Source of the DNA: Labia minor | Lineage: Eukaryota > Arthropoda > Insecta > Dermaptera > Spongiphoridae | Assembly: GCA_963082975.1 (NCBI GenBank) | Contig: OY720347.1 | Coordinates: forward strand, 48,856,655 to 48,920,654 | DNA: 64,000 nt | Direction: 5' to 3' | Part shown: piece after piece, positions 25,301 to 33,994 of the stretch | Position numbering within the stretch: position 1 is the stretch's first letter | Layout of the letters: each line of letters begins with the position of its first letter | The notes under the pieces: generated by a model | The model's input: only the letters and a program-made list of their open reading frames with translations | The model's database searches: none | Told to the model about the DNA's origin: nothing | Translations under genes and position numbers: made by a program

Positions 25301-28131
25301 ATTAAATATGATTTTCATTCATGTCAAAAGTAAATTAGTGCAACAAAGTTTATCATATCAAATATTATCTAGAGGGAGAAGAGTAGATGGTTGCATTAAT
25401 CAAACTGTAAGAAGATTAAGGCAAAAGATAATGAGTTGGAAATTCGAAGATGAGTTATAGAATATACTTATAAATATATATAAAAAATATTAATGAAAAG
25501 AATGAAAATCTTAAAAAGTAATGAAAAATAAATTACAAACAGAAAAATCAATTTACATATGTCTAATATTAGTTTGGGGAAAAAGTAATCCATTATGTTT
25601 GGGTGAAATTTATTAATTTAATTAACTTGGTTTAGATTGTCCGATTTAGGTCAAATAAGTATCGTTTTGTTCAACAATTTCTTGCCATTTTAGAGGTAGC
25701 TTCATAATTCCTCTTTCATATAAGTCTTGTTTCTTACTGGAAAAAAACTCTAAAAGTCGATTTTCGCAATCTTGTCTTGATCCTAAGGAATTTTTATAAT
25801 GAAAGAAAAAGATTGTAGTCGCTTGGTGCCAGGTCCGGACTGTAAGGTGGATGCATTAGGACTTGCCAACCAAGCTCCCTTAGTTTTTGGTGAATCACTA
25901 CGGAAGTGTGTTGTGGCCTGGCGTTGCGCTGATGGAACACAATTCCTCTTCTATTGGCTAAAGCTGGTTGCTTCTGGGCAATTGCTTCCTTCAGACGGTC
26001 CAGTTGTTGACAGTACAGTTCCGAGTTAAGAGTTTTACCATAGGGGAGCAGCTCAATTCGGTCCATGAGGTTTTTTTGCGTTAACTCGTGTGTGACCCAT
26101 ACATCGAGCTTCTTTTTGTATCCAGCCCTATTCAAATGGTTCCAAACGCTTTTTGTGCAATCTTTAGCTCTTGGGCAATCGAAACAGTGCTTACATGACG
26201 GTCGGACTCGACAATGTCCATGATTCTATCGACATTTTCGACAATTGTTCTTGCAGTGCGTGGAGCATCTTTCACATCGGAATTACCGGAACGGAATCGA
26301 CGAAACCAAAATTGTGTGTGATTGGCTGTTACAGTATCAGGACCATAAACACTATTCACATTTTCAGCCGCCTGGCTTGTGTTTTCGCTTTTATCGAAGA
26401 AATACTGTAAAATGTATCTAATTGTCTGTTTGTTCCATTTTTAGCTCTCCGTAACTAACAGCTAATTGCACCAAACAAAATCAGGTAAAGTGTTTTATTT
26501 ACTTTGAAATGTCACCTGACAATGAACAAAAATTTAAGATTGTGGAGTCGAGAGAACAGAAGCTCTGATTCACTAACACGATCTACCGGCAAAAATATGG
26601 ATTACTTTTTCCCCAATCTCTTATTTATTATTATAGAAATAAAATAATAAGCTTTGTTTTAATCATATATCTTCAAATATAGGATTCTTATTTTAATTCT
26701 AAATCCAGTATTAATCTAAATTTTTACCTTCCGAACAAAAGACTCGCTTAGTGGGCCTCTGCAGGGCAACCGTATGGTAACCTGGTTTGCATTGACAAAT
26801 GGCATTGTGGTTGATCTGCACGCAAAGGGCATGTTGATCGCTAAATGTGCAAGCTTGACTGTAGAAACACTGATCCCCGAGGCGAACAGCTAGGAAAAAT
26901 AACAAAAAAAAAAAACAATTGTCTTAAGAATAATAATAATTAAAATATGTAATTCTAAATATTCTATTGAATGAGGGTGATAAAAAAATAGTGAAATTTT
27001 TTATGATACGTTATTGTGACAAATAAAAGATATATGAAACTATCCAATTAAATTTAAATGAAATAATATTATAGTAGTATAAAATTAGTATATAATATAT
27101 AATATGATATTCTGAGATTTATTTATATAGTGAAATAATTTTTCCCCCAGATACTTTCCTTATTAGATTACTGATCTCTGATGTTGTTATCTAATATGTT
27201 AAAATTTTAATTAATTTAATTGCTATTTTATAGCTATCGGAAAAGATATAATTTTTCTTTATTTATTTTATTAATATTGATCGTTTCGAAATTGGAAATT
27301 TTTAATTCGTAGACTAATACTATCACAATGAATATCAAGAAAAATATTTTAAAAAATTGGAGATTTACTGTTGACAATTTAATTGTCAACAGATGCCACA
27401 GGATGGAAGGTAGTGTAGCTGGCTCACATTTTCGTGATCGCGGGTTCGAGTCCCGGGCCTGGCAATTGAATTTTTCTAGCTGGGATATATGGGACGGAGT
27501 TAAACCAGCCTCCGGATCAACATTGGGAAGCTACTTGATAACAAGTAGAGCCTCCGATCAAGAAAATCGAGGTAAATGTTGATAGGACCTACTGATCATA
27601 GGACACTTAATTGATATAACCAATATGATAGACGTTGTTCTTACGTAAGACGTACAAAAGTCAGAGGTGTTTTAATTAAATTGTAGTAATTAATTATTAC
27701 TGCTCAAAAATTTTAATTTTATAAAATAAAGTAATATCTGCTTTCCGACAGTATATTTATTTAATTTTTATTTTAAATTATAATAAGTAATATTTTTATA
27801 TTAAATTGAATAAATAGTCAAGTTCTCAATCAGAATAGGCTAATTATATAATAATTCTTATATTATAACCATTAATCTAAAATTCTTATTAAAACTCGAA
27901 ACGAAAAAAGATCAAAGTTAGGAAATTTTATCTTTGATTAATTATGAGAAATTTTTAACTTTATGATAAAGCTCTTTTCAAATTGTCAACCGCTTTTTGT
28001 TTGATAAGCTATCTTTCTTTTCTCTCACCAATTCAATTATTAATAATCTATCCTTTAAAATGAAAATGGTAATTTTTTGAATAATATTGTAAAATAAAAT
28101 AACTTAATAAAACACATGAATATATAATACT

Positions 28132-28176
<45 letters not shown>

Positions 28177-28781
28177 TAATTAATGGCTTTTGATCTTTAT
28201 GTGAATTATTAAACAACTTCAATTTAATTATTTTAGAATGTATTTTAGATAGTGGAATTAGTATGTTAAATCAATTTTAGAAAGAGGAACATGATTGAAA
28301 CGTTCATCAGATGTCAAACGATATTTATTGAGATATTTTATCCCTGTTTGAATTTGAACAGATGTGAAATGAAATATTTTCAACAGGAGAACAAATTAAT
28401 AGGATGAGAAAAATCTTGACATTAAATGAAAATGATCTTCTTAATGTTTTATTAATATGAATAAAATGAGATGAGAGAATAACAATTTTAAAAATTTTAA
28501 GAACAAATCCAGAATCAGGTCAGTTAAAATGTGGGGAAGATAAATCATTATGATGGTGAAATCAATCACAAAGAATGAATATAAAAGGGTGTGTAGATTA
28601 AAACGTGGGAAAAAATCCATTTGAAAAAACATTTGAATGAAACAGAGCATGCAAAAGGTTTACAATTATATTAAAAGATTTAAAAAATCAATTAATAGTA
28701 TAATACATAATTATGAATAAAAAGTAAAAGACAGTAAAAATTAAAAAAAAATTAAATTAGTGATTATATTTTACCATTAAT

Positions 28782-28817
<36 letters not shown>

Positions 28818-29405
28818 GTATTAAATTTCATCAATTAAAAATCTCTCAGTTTTAATTAAAAAGTTGATTTAACAACAAAAAGGAGGGGAGAATAAATAAT
28901 TGTATTATACTAATTGATGTTTACACTGATATAAATAATGAATATACTATGTTTCTTTAATTTTTTGAATTTATTGTTTTTCATATGTAAATATGATATT
29001 AATTTGTTGAATAATAACCGTTTTAACTTGATATATTTAAATAAAAATTAATCTATTAATGGAGCCCAGACATTTGTGTATATTATATTTTATTTATTGA
29101 ATCACAAATAAACGTACAAAATTATTCTATAAATATATAAAATTTCTATTTTCAATATTAATTATCATATTCAAATTTTAATTTATTTAATGAATTGAAT
29201 TTAATATTTTGTTTGTTTTTTTTCTTTCATGGTTTTTCTCTAATAAACAATTTCGACTTACGTTTTGCGCATCCTTTTGTTGGTCCCAAACGCACCGGAT
29301 ACTTTTTTTCGCATTCACAGTGACGTGTAACTTGATCGCAGAATACATTCGGTAAACGTTCGTCGCATGCATCCTCACAAGGCGCCCCCAAAAACAAGCC
29401 CAACT
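9711..29405 (-). CDS. EB/EGF-like single-pass transmembrane protein gene (partial, six exons read)
   Basis: Six minus-strand exons join without a frame conflict: 29262-29405, 26728-26889, 21795-21971, 20449-20772, 10348-10613 and 9711-9773. The first three start and end in phase 1. Exons 1 and 2 each encode a cysteine-rich module (PCEDACDE...HCECEKKYP; QCFYSQAC...ICQCKPGY), fitting EB/EGF-like extracellular modules. Exon 3 encodes a membrane helix (ATSIAILTALICFVLKL) followed by basic SRARYSRPRHY, so a type I topology is likely. Exons 4 and 5 encode a long cytoplasmic tail rich in Ser, Ala and Arg (RPSSRASSQRSK; ERERELKEARQAAAAAV). The last exon adds 20 residues ending SAELH. The signal-peptide exon and promoter upstream of 29405 were not found. 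I do not recognise a named orthologue. A role as an arthropod membrane receptor or adhesion protein is inference. The introns hold much transposon debris. Confidence 0.8.
9774..10347 (-). other. Intron of the EB-domain gene
   Basis: AT-rich intron of 574 bp with GTATTC donor and TTTTAG acceptor. Nothing else was recognised. Confidence 0.6.
10348..10613 (-). CDS. EB-domain gene, penultimate exon
   Basis: The acceptor is CTTTACAG and the donor GAG/GTATTC. It encodes SRRASLASVHSTTSSQRSY, a charged helix-like ERERELKEARQAAAAAVLQD and a Pro/Ser stretch ending LLPSVLEVRE. An ATG further upstream (MDVKERVVV) lies in the preceding intron and is likely not the true start. Confidence 0.8.
11337..11638. 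mobile_element. TIR MITE, probably hAT-like
   Basis: The left terminus AAGGTGACCAACCGTCC is matched on the right by TGGTCACCTT. It is flanked on both sides by aataataat, but this is low-complexity so the target duplication cannot be fixed. The interior carries repeated GTCCTCC motifs at the left and GGACATTT/ATGTCCTG pairs. It is about 300 bp and non-coding. Confidence 0.6.
15126..15182. repeat. (TATA/TATAAATA)n microsatellite
   Basis: Simple AT repeat made of TATAAATATATATTTATATA-like units, within the large intron. Confidence 0.7.
17070..17346. mobile_element. hAT MITE with 7/8 matching TSD
   Basis: The ends are CAGTGGTCTTCAAACT at the left and its complement AGTTTGAAGACCACTG at the right. 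The flanks gtctatac (17062-17069) and gtctttac (17347-17354) match at seven of eight bases. CGGAACCC near the left end and GGTTCACGGAACG near the right end form further inner inverted-repeat sequence. It is 277 bp and non-coding. Confidence 0.8.
17364..17475. mobile_element. Partial CAGTGGCGGA-type hAT end
   Basis: The sequence begins CAGTGGCGGACTAGAG and contains GGGCCCTAG and GGTGCCTAGG motifs like the MITE at 5424, but a matching right terminus and target duplication are not evident. It is probably a truncated or rearranged copy. Confidence 0.4.
20449..20772 (-). CDS. EB-domain gene, GC-rich cytoplasmic-tail exon
   Basis: The acceptor TTGCAG at 20773-20774 is clear. The donor is uncertain: CCG/GTAAAA after 20449 or CAG/GTGCCG after 20575 both leave phase 1 and both join the next exon as a Gly codon. 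GC richness continues to about 20340, so a retained-intron or alternative terminal exon is also possible. The encoded tail is RPSSRASSQRSKGTITSSYS followed by an Ala/Ser/Pro-rich region with RAGAARAAAILLISCHL. Confidence 0.75.
20773..21794 (-). other. Intron of the EB-domain gene
   Basis: Intron of 1.0 kb with CAG/GTGAAA donor and TTGCAG acceptor. It contains a poly-A run of about 20 bases near 21363. Nothing else was recognised. Confidence 0.6.
21795..21971 (-). CDS. EB-domain gene, transmembrane exon
   Basis: The exon is bounded by TTTTAG and CAG/GTGAAA. It is 177 bp, phase 1 to phase 1. It reads DMVLLTTDAPTLLGV, a hydrophobic helix, then FSRARYSRPRHYANANLAPP. The positive charges right after the helix place the downstream part inside the cell. 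Confidence 0.85.
22146..22692 (+). mobile_element. Family A Helentron-like repeat, copy 2
   Basis: The 5' end TTTTTACTATCTCGC is followed by a local hairpin (ACTATCTCGC...GAGATAGT). The 3' end TTGCGAGTTATTCGAGTGGAG is slightly degraded. A (CT)n(GT)n tract at 22269-22307 replaces the family's central GT-rich microsatellite. It sits in an intron of the EB-domain gene, facing copy 3. Confidence 0.75.
22954..23573 (-). mobile_element. Family A Helentron-like repeat, copy 3
   Basis: The complement reads from TTTTTACTATCTCGACAGAG to CTCGAGTGGAGACACTCCAG. A (CA)n-type tract lies at 23417-23452 on the plus strand. It is in opposite orientation to copy 2 with a spacer of about 260 bp, so the two form a large inverted repeat. 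Confidence 0.8.
24391..24457. repeat. Short perfect-like hairpin
   Basis: Arms 24391-24417 and 24431-24457 are complementary over 27 bases with three mismatches and a 13-base loop. The long uninterrupted part pairs AGTGTTAATTTTTGTTTA with its complement. It lies in an EB-gene intron. It could be a MITE relic or an RNA hairpin. Confidence 0.6.
24534..24564 (+). ncRNA. Possible hammerhead-ribozyme-like core
   Basis: The bases CTGATGAG and CTCGAAAC, 15 bases apart, match the conserved hammerhead core with a three-pair stem II (GAG/CTC). Such cores occur in Penelope-like retroelements. Stems I and III and a cleavage triplet could not be confirmed, so this may be chance. Confidence 0.25.
25052..25190 (-). 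pseudogene. Non-LTR retrotransposon 3' remnant
   Basis: The minus-strand translation gives IKSVLKKLRENKKWVELTQD followed by RNEWNFVDVEAKKS and a stop. The W-V-E-L-T-Q-D-R-x-E-W pattern is the usual C-terminal end of insect endonuclease/reverse-transcriptase non-LTR elements. One stop codon already interrupts the frame upstream. Only the last ~45 codons are present. Confidence 0.55.
25569..26622 (-). mobile_element. Broken mariner element
   Basis: Both ends share TTGGGGAAAAAGTAATCCAT in inverted orientation. Two minus-strand transposase pieces lie in different frames, 26132-26400 (N-terminal HTH part with SVYGPDTVTANHTQFWFRRF) and 25794-26135 (KKKLDVWVTHELTQKNLMDR to HPPYSPDLAPSDYNLF). A frameshift separates them near 26135. 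After LMDRI the protein jumps directly to ELLPYGKTL, so the block with the first catalytic Asp is deleted. The usual HDNARPH reads HQRNARPQH, so the second Asp is lost as well. The element is inactive and lies in an EB-gene intron. Confidence 0.9.
26728..26889 (-). CDS. EB-domain gene, exon with second Cys-rich module
   Basis: The exon is bounded by TTCCTAG and GTAAAA. It is 162 bp, phase 1 to phase 1. It encodes RLGDQCFYSQACTFSDQHA, a C-x-C pair in ICQCKPGYHTV, and a final CSE. The repeated RLG...C...C...C-x-C spacing mirrors the preceding exon, which suggests module duplication. Confidence 0.85.
27370..27390. repeat. Perfect 21-bp palindrome
   Basis: GTTGACAATT-T-AATTGTCAAC is a perfect inverted repeat around one central base. 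It lies directly before the 5' end of a SINE copy. Confidence 0.7.
27393..27673 (+). mobile_element. tRNA-derived SINE, family 1, copy 1
   Basis: The head carries a Pol III B box (GGTTCGAGTCC) in a tRNA-like GCGGGTTCGAGTCCCG arm. The body matches the copy at 31793 over its length: AGCTGGG..TATGGGACGG, CAGCCTCCGGA, GCCTCCGATCAAGAAAATC, ACTGATCATAGGACAC and GACGTACAAAAGTCAGAGG. About 280 bp. It is in an EB-gene intron on the strand opposite to transcription. Confidence 0.8.
28138..28172. repeat. (TA)n microsatellite
   Basis: Uninterrupted TA dinucleotides. A second tract lies at 28787-28815. Confidence 0.85.
29262..29405 (-). CDS. EB-domain gene, exon with first Cys-rich module
   Basis: The exon is bounded by TTTTCAG and GTAAGT. 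It is 144 bp, phase 1 to phase 1. It encodes LGLFLGAPCEDACDE, then FCDQVTRHCECEKKYPVRLG and GCAK, giving seven cysteines. The alternate acceptor two bases later would break the phase logic only if the upstream exon differs. The GC content and codon use stand out against the surrounding AT-rich intron. Confidence 0.85.
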
Positions 29406-29688
29406 CTGAAAATGGAAAAGAAAAAACTTTTTCAACTTCTTTTGTAGATTATAATATTCGAGAAGGCCATTCACTATTTAAGAATACATCAAATAAATCA
29501 CTTCCATTTCTATAGTTGAAGCAAAAATCGTGTAATCTTTATTTAAAAATGAAAAAAAGATCTTTATATTGTTGAACATTTTAAAAGAAATTTTCGGAAT
29601 ATATTTTATTTTATATTTTAATATTATAGTTGAAAATGAAATAAAAATTCATGAGTAAACTTGATATTATTTAGGTTACATTTGAAAA

Positions 29689-30055
29689 TTGAATTTTTTG
29701 ATCTTTGTGATTTCTTTATTTATAATCTATAATAAAATTTTTAAGGGAATAAAAAAAAAACTTGTGAAATTGAATGTTGTATATATAAGTACAAATAAAT
29801 TCTTAAACCCAAATGCCGTCATCATTCGAGATTTAAATATTTCATCAGTGAAAAATGAAATAAAAAGATATTACCAAAAATATTCTAACAGACTTGTAAA
29901 CCACCCCAGTGATTTAGTAAAAAAACTTTTAATCCCACCTAGTGAACGTAGACTTAAAAAAATGTTCCTTCCCAGTGATTCCATAGCAAGATTTTAATTC
30001 CTACCTCAAACAATTTGAGTATAAAGTAAAGGAAACATCCATTGGGATGTTTCCT
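29689..30055 (+). pseudogene. Jockey-like non-LTR retrotransposon 3' end
   Basis: The plus-strand frame ends in ...IRDLNISSVKNEIKRYYQKY, then RLVNHPSDLVKKLLIPPSER and RRLKK...PSDSIARF before the stop at 29997. The D-L-x-I-x-x-V-K-x-E-I and R-L-x-x-H-P-x-x-L...R-R-L-K pattern is the known C-terminal tail of Jockey-clade reverse transcriptase proteins. The reading frame upstream dissolves into AT-rich sequence, so this is a 5'-truncated copy, as expected for non-LTR elements. The short 3' UTR contains an inverted repeat (GGAAACATCC / GGATGTTTCC). It lies just upstream of the first readable EB-gene exon. Confidence 0.7.
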
Positions 30056-30151
30056 ACATGACTTATTAATTATAAACAAACAATTTATTTATTGTTATTT
30101 TGTAACAGCTTGTAAATTTATATAATATATATATAATAATATAATATAATA

Positions 30152-30420
30152 TAATCTTCTTCGTTGTCGATAACTTCCTAGCGGAAGTGTCGTGGCCCTA
30201 ATAACTCCACAGGAGTCATAGGGTGTTCATGGGAAAATTTGACCGAAGTGGTTTCCCCTTGCCTTCTTCGGTGGGGCAGCCGATGTTAAATTGAATTAGA
30301 TTTTTACATTTATTAATTTATTAATTAAATAAATATATAATCTTGAGTTCTATGCTGGGATTCGAACTCAGGCTTCCTGTGTAGAAGTCTAGTACTCTAC
30401 CCACTCAGCCATGCTGCCCC
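30152..30420 (-). mobile_element. tRNA-derived SINE, family 2
   Basis: On the minus strand the head starts GGGGCAGCATGGCTGAGTGG, with an A box in that stretch and a B box GAGTTCGAATCCC about 45 bases on. The body follows (CGGCTGCCCCACCGAAGAAG, AAACCACTTCGGTC, GACACTTCCGCTAGGAAG) and ends in an (ATTATA)n tail. A functional tRNA is unlikely because the anticodon arm does not pair cleanly and the body continues far past the tRNA 3' end. Confidence 0.75.
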
Positions 30421-30590
30421 TCAAAATATAATATAATATATAGATAAATATAAAAAAAAAAATTAAAATTCTTAAGAATTATTAAAACTACGAATTCATA
30501 TCTCAATTCATGGATTTTCATGGAAATTCACTTTTTTCCATCTTCTTCTCAAATCTCGAAGTAGTCTGCTATTAATGGAACTCAAAAAAA

Positions 30591-31232
30591 AATAAGTTGA
30601 CCTGTGGCCAGGTCCGAACCGACCGACGGTTTGAAGTAAATTAATTTCTAGCTACAGAAACAATTTCAAATAATTTTAATATATCTATTAAAGTAATAAA
30701 AAACAGATATGAATACATAAATAATAAATATAAACATTTTTAATTTTATTTTATTTATAATATATATGTAAGACCAGGCTGTGACGTCATGAATGGCTGG
30801 ATGACGTCATATAATTTTAAATCAAGAAAAAACTAATAAATATGATTTTCCCGAGGATAAAACCAATACAAAGTGTATGATTCGTGGTGATTTATAAAAA
30901 AATCTCCTCATGTGAAATTTGGTGTGAAAATAACCCTTCCCTTCCTATCGTCATTCGGTAATACTACCACTTCCGGTTTCCGGATTTGCACCAAAAGTTG
31001 ATCAATTCATCCCACTGATTCATTAAGTAAATATACCAAATTTCATCAAAATCGGTTGAGCCGTTCAGGCTGTACACATCTATACAGACGGACAGACGGA
31101 CGGACAGACATCATGCTAAAAATACTTTTTTCTGTTAAGAAAATGCATGATTCGTGGAGATATGTAAAAATCTCCACATGTGAAATTTGGTGTGAAAACA
31201 ATACCTCCCTTACTATCGTCGGTCGGTAAAAA
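30591..31232 (-). mobile_element. Family B Helentron-like repeat, copy 2
   Basis: The plus strand reads AATAAGTTGACCTGTGGCC (3' hairpin), ACCGACCGACGG, then at the far end CGTCGGTCGGTAAAAA. The GACGGACAGACGGACGGACA microsatellite lies near the 5' end of the element. Two conserved TGACGTCAT boxes (near 30780 and 30804) flank a short spacer. Full length, about 640 bp, and closely similar to the copy at 44173. Confidence 0.85.
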
Positions 31233-31792
31233 CTAAAAGACCCAGCTGTTCGACAGGAGTCAGCTGATGGTTGCCTGCTGACAGAAGAAGTGTTGCTATT
31301 TCATTTAAGAGACTTGAAATTCAAATGTCACGGACTTATTGGCCACCCCTCGTATTGAAGGAAAAGGAATATTTATAGAAAAACAATTTCAAGAAACCTA
31401 TCAGACACACAATTAAAAATATGTTTCACTACAATAAAAGAACTAAATATTTCAAGGCACTGTGTAAATTATTTAAATATTCAAGTTTAAGTTTAAAAAT
31501 ATTTCAGACGCTAGTCAGTGAATTGATTGTGTCCATGAGAATAGACACTTGGATGCCAATAATATTTTAAATTTCTCTTAAATTTGAATGATGTTCAAAG
31601 GCACCTCATGGTCAAAGGTGCCCCACTCTCCTCTCTATATATATCTTAAATTTTTTATAATTACCTGTATTATTTCTTTTTTAGTGATATTAAAACTATA
31701 TATTTGATATTAATAATAATTAGTTTTGTTTTTATATAATACAACCAATAAATAGATTACAAATATATATGTAGGTATATAATATATTAATA
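31233..31792. other. Intergenic DNA, moderately GC-rich start
   Basis: The first 150 bp (CAGCTGTTCGACAGGAGTCA and following) are less AT-rich than the background, but no exon, splice-site pair or element end is convincing. The rest is AT-rich. Confidence 0.4.
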
Positions 31793-32076
31793 GGCGCCAT
31801 TGGGTGTGTGGGTACCGAACCCGGCTCATTCACATGGTTCCGGGTTCAAGTCCCGGGCCTGGCATGGTAATTTCCCTAGCTGGGGTCTATAGGACGGGGT
31901 CAACCCAGCCTCCGGGAACAACATTGGGGAAAAGCTATTTGATAGCGCCTCCGATCAAGAAAATCAAGATAAAGGTTGAAAGGACCCGTTCTACTGATCA
32001 TAGGACACCTCATTGATATAACCGGCTTGATAGGCGTTCTCCTTGCGTAGGACGTACAAAGTCAGAGGTTTTTTTT
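31793..32076 (+). mobile_element. tRNA-derived SINE, family 1, copy 2
   Basis: It starts GGCGCCATTGGGTGTGTGGG, with the B box GGTTCAAGTCC inside CCGGGTTCAAGTCCCGG. It shares the body blocks of the copy at 27393 and ends with GACGTACAAAGTCAGAGG plus a T-rich tail. It is the better preserved of the two copies. Confidence 0.85.
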
Positions 32077-32481
32077 ATATAATATATATATATATTAATA
32101 TTTAATTTTTAAAATTATATATGAAAGTTATATAAATTTCATTTTATTAACTAAATATCGTTAATAAATTTATCATGTGTTAAAAGATGATTAAATTAAG
32201 TTATAAAATCCTTTTAACAAAATTTTAGTGAAATATCTGGTCCGGCTTTCTTCAATGAAAATTATAAAGTAAATTGTTCTTTTAATCCATTTTGGAATTT
32301 ATATTGAATTAAAAGTGACCGTATTATATTTAATATTTTCTATTATTCTATATTTGCATAATTGAAAGAAAATATTATAATTGACTTTTATATACAATGT
32401 ATTGATTTTCTTTTTAAATTAGATTTATATTTTTAATAAAATTGTAACAAATGCATTATTGAAGAATATATATAAATAAAT

Positions 32482-32640
32482 AACAGGCAGTCCTCGTAGT
32501 TACGGCAGGTTAGGTTCCGAAAATATGTGACGTAAATCGAAACGATGTAACTCGAAACACCATTTTCCATGTTTCCATACAAAATGAATGGTTTCGTTCC
32601 GCAAGGAATTTTAATGAAAAATGAAACTGATTTTTAATAA
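32482..32640. mobile_element. Possible end of a TIR element
   Basis: GGCAGTCCTCGTAGTTACGG and the following TAACTCGAAAC motifs resemble the termini of small Tc/mariner- or piggyBac-like MITEs. A matching second end was not found. Confidence 0.3.
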
Positions 32641-32681
32641 TATATTATCTTATCTTATTATGCTAGCTAAAATTGTATCTA

Positions 32682-32704
32682 TCTATCTATCTATCTATCT
32701 ATCT
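32682..32704. repeat. (ATCT)n microsatellite
   Basis: About six uninterrupted ATCT units. Confidence 0.85.
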
Positions 32705-32865
32705 TATGCCATTGGTTCTCAAAAACCGCTCTAACGATTTTTTTCAAATTCACACTAGATATAGTATTTATAAAGAAAAATTAAGTTTTATTGATGATAT
32801 CTCTTGAAACACATACAGCTTCATTATTTATTTCTTAATTAAAAATTATATATGGGTGTGACGTC

Positions 32866-33165
32866 ATTTGGAATTTTACTCCCGCCTTTTTTTAAAGGAT
32901 ATTGTATTAATATTTTTTTTATATTTAAAATATTTTAAAATAAAATAAATTTCGAAATAAAATTAAAAATATTTATTTTTAATAATATATATATATATAT
33001 ATATATATTTATTAATCTCTCTCAAAAAAAACAAAAACAAAAACAAAAAACATATAATTTGGAATTTTACTCCCGCCTTTTTTTAAAGGATATTGTATTA
33101 ATATTTTTTTTATATGACATTCATTTTGAAATTTGACTCCCGCCTTTTTTTAAAAGAAAAATATT
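32866..33165 (+). repeat. Direct repeats with ACTCCCGCCTTTTTTTAAA core
   Basis: Blocks at about 32870-32925 and 33060-33115 are near identical (GGAATTTTACTCCCGCC to GGATATTGTATTAATATT), with a third, shorter block near 33133-33160. The ~190-bp spacing suggests a partial tandem duplication of an unknown element. Confidence 0.65.
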
Positions 33166-33376
33166 TTAAAATTGTTTATTTAATTTCGAAATAAAATTAA
33201 AAATATATATTTTAATAATATTTTATAATTATAAATTACGATATATATTTATCATTCTTTCAATAAAAAAAAAATATTCATGCACTTAGAAACATACCTA
33301 ATAATACATTTTAATCAGATTGATGCAATGATGCAACATTTAATAATTGTAATAAATAATTAAAGAATTGTATATC

Positions 33377-33719
33377 AGCTCGGTGTCTCAAGTATTAATA
33401 TTACCAGCCAAACCCAATATAATAATGAATTATTTTTTTTTAACTTAATTACCTAGCCGAGGCTCGGGGTCCCGGTGTGATCTTAATATATTGTCAGAAT
33501 TAGATAAATAATGTAGAGAAAAAAATTATTTAAAAATAGATATTTATTTAAATGAAATAAAATTATTTAATTTACAGACTGAAAATGTCTATAATAATGT
33601 CTAAACATTTTTTCGAGCGACAGCTCGGTATCCCAGGTATTTATATTATCAGCCAAACCCAATAATAATGAATCATTTTTTTTAACTTAAGTACCGAGCC
33701 GAGGCTCGGGGTCCCGGTA
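33377..33719 (+). repeat. Two ~100-bp direct repeats with a GC-rich hairpin
   Basis: Units at 33377-33476 and 33622-33719 both run from AGCTCGGT through CAGCCAAACCCAATA to GAGCCGAGGCTCGGGGTCCC. CGAGCC-GA-GGCTCG folds into a six-pair hairpin in each. Spacing is about 245 bp. The family is unknown. Confidence 0.7.
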
Positions 33720-33764
33720 CTCTTTATTAATTGTAGGTACTATTAATAACTAAACTAAACTTTT

Positions 33765-33994
33765 GGTTTGAAAATACCTTCAATTTTAGTTTGTTTTGCT
33801 TCTTTTTTCTTTGCTTCATAACATGTCTCTAACACTGATATGCCGTTTTAAGTTGCGAATTAATACTAACACTTCTTTCTAAATTTGGATCATTTTCCTC
33901 AAAAATATTCATTGCATTCTGTAAACTTGAAAAGGCTTCTGATATGTTTTTCAAAGTAAGCCCCTTTTCGAAAAATGGTTTCGGTGTGAATAGC
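33765..33994 (-). pseudogene. pogo/Tigger-like transposase C-terminal remnant
   Basis: The minus strand encodes LFTPKPFFEKGLTLKNISEA, then FSSLQNAMNIFEENDPNLER with SVSINSQLKTAY, and after a one-base frame change CYEAKKKEAKQTKIEGIF. The pattern L-T-x-x-x-I-x-E-A-F...E-x-x-D-P-x-x-E-R...C-Y...K-K...Q-T-x-I-x-x-F-F is the usual C-terminal tail of pogo/Tigger and related CENP-B-like transposases. Only the last ~75 codons are seen. The DDE core was not found nearby. No terminal repeats could be assigned. Confidence 0.5.

Noticed and set aside
30350-30420. tRNA gene on the minus strand
   Set aside because: Pol III boxes are present but the anticodon arm does not pair well and the sequence continues into a SINE body.
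32645-32667. Repeated CTTATTATACTAGC-like motif (also near 35510 and 53740) as Helitron ends
   Set aside because: There is a CTAG but no adjacent hairpin and no paired 5' TC end, so it was not called.
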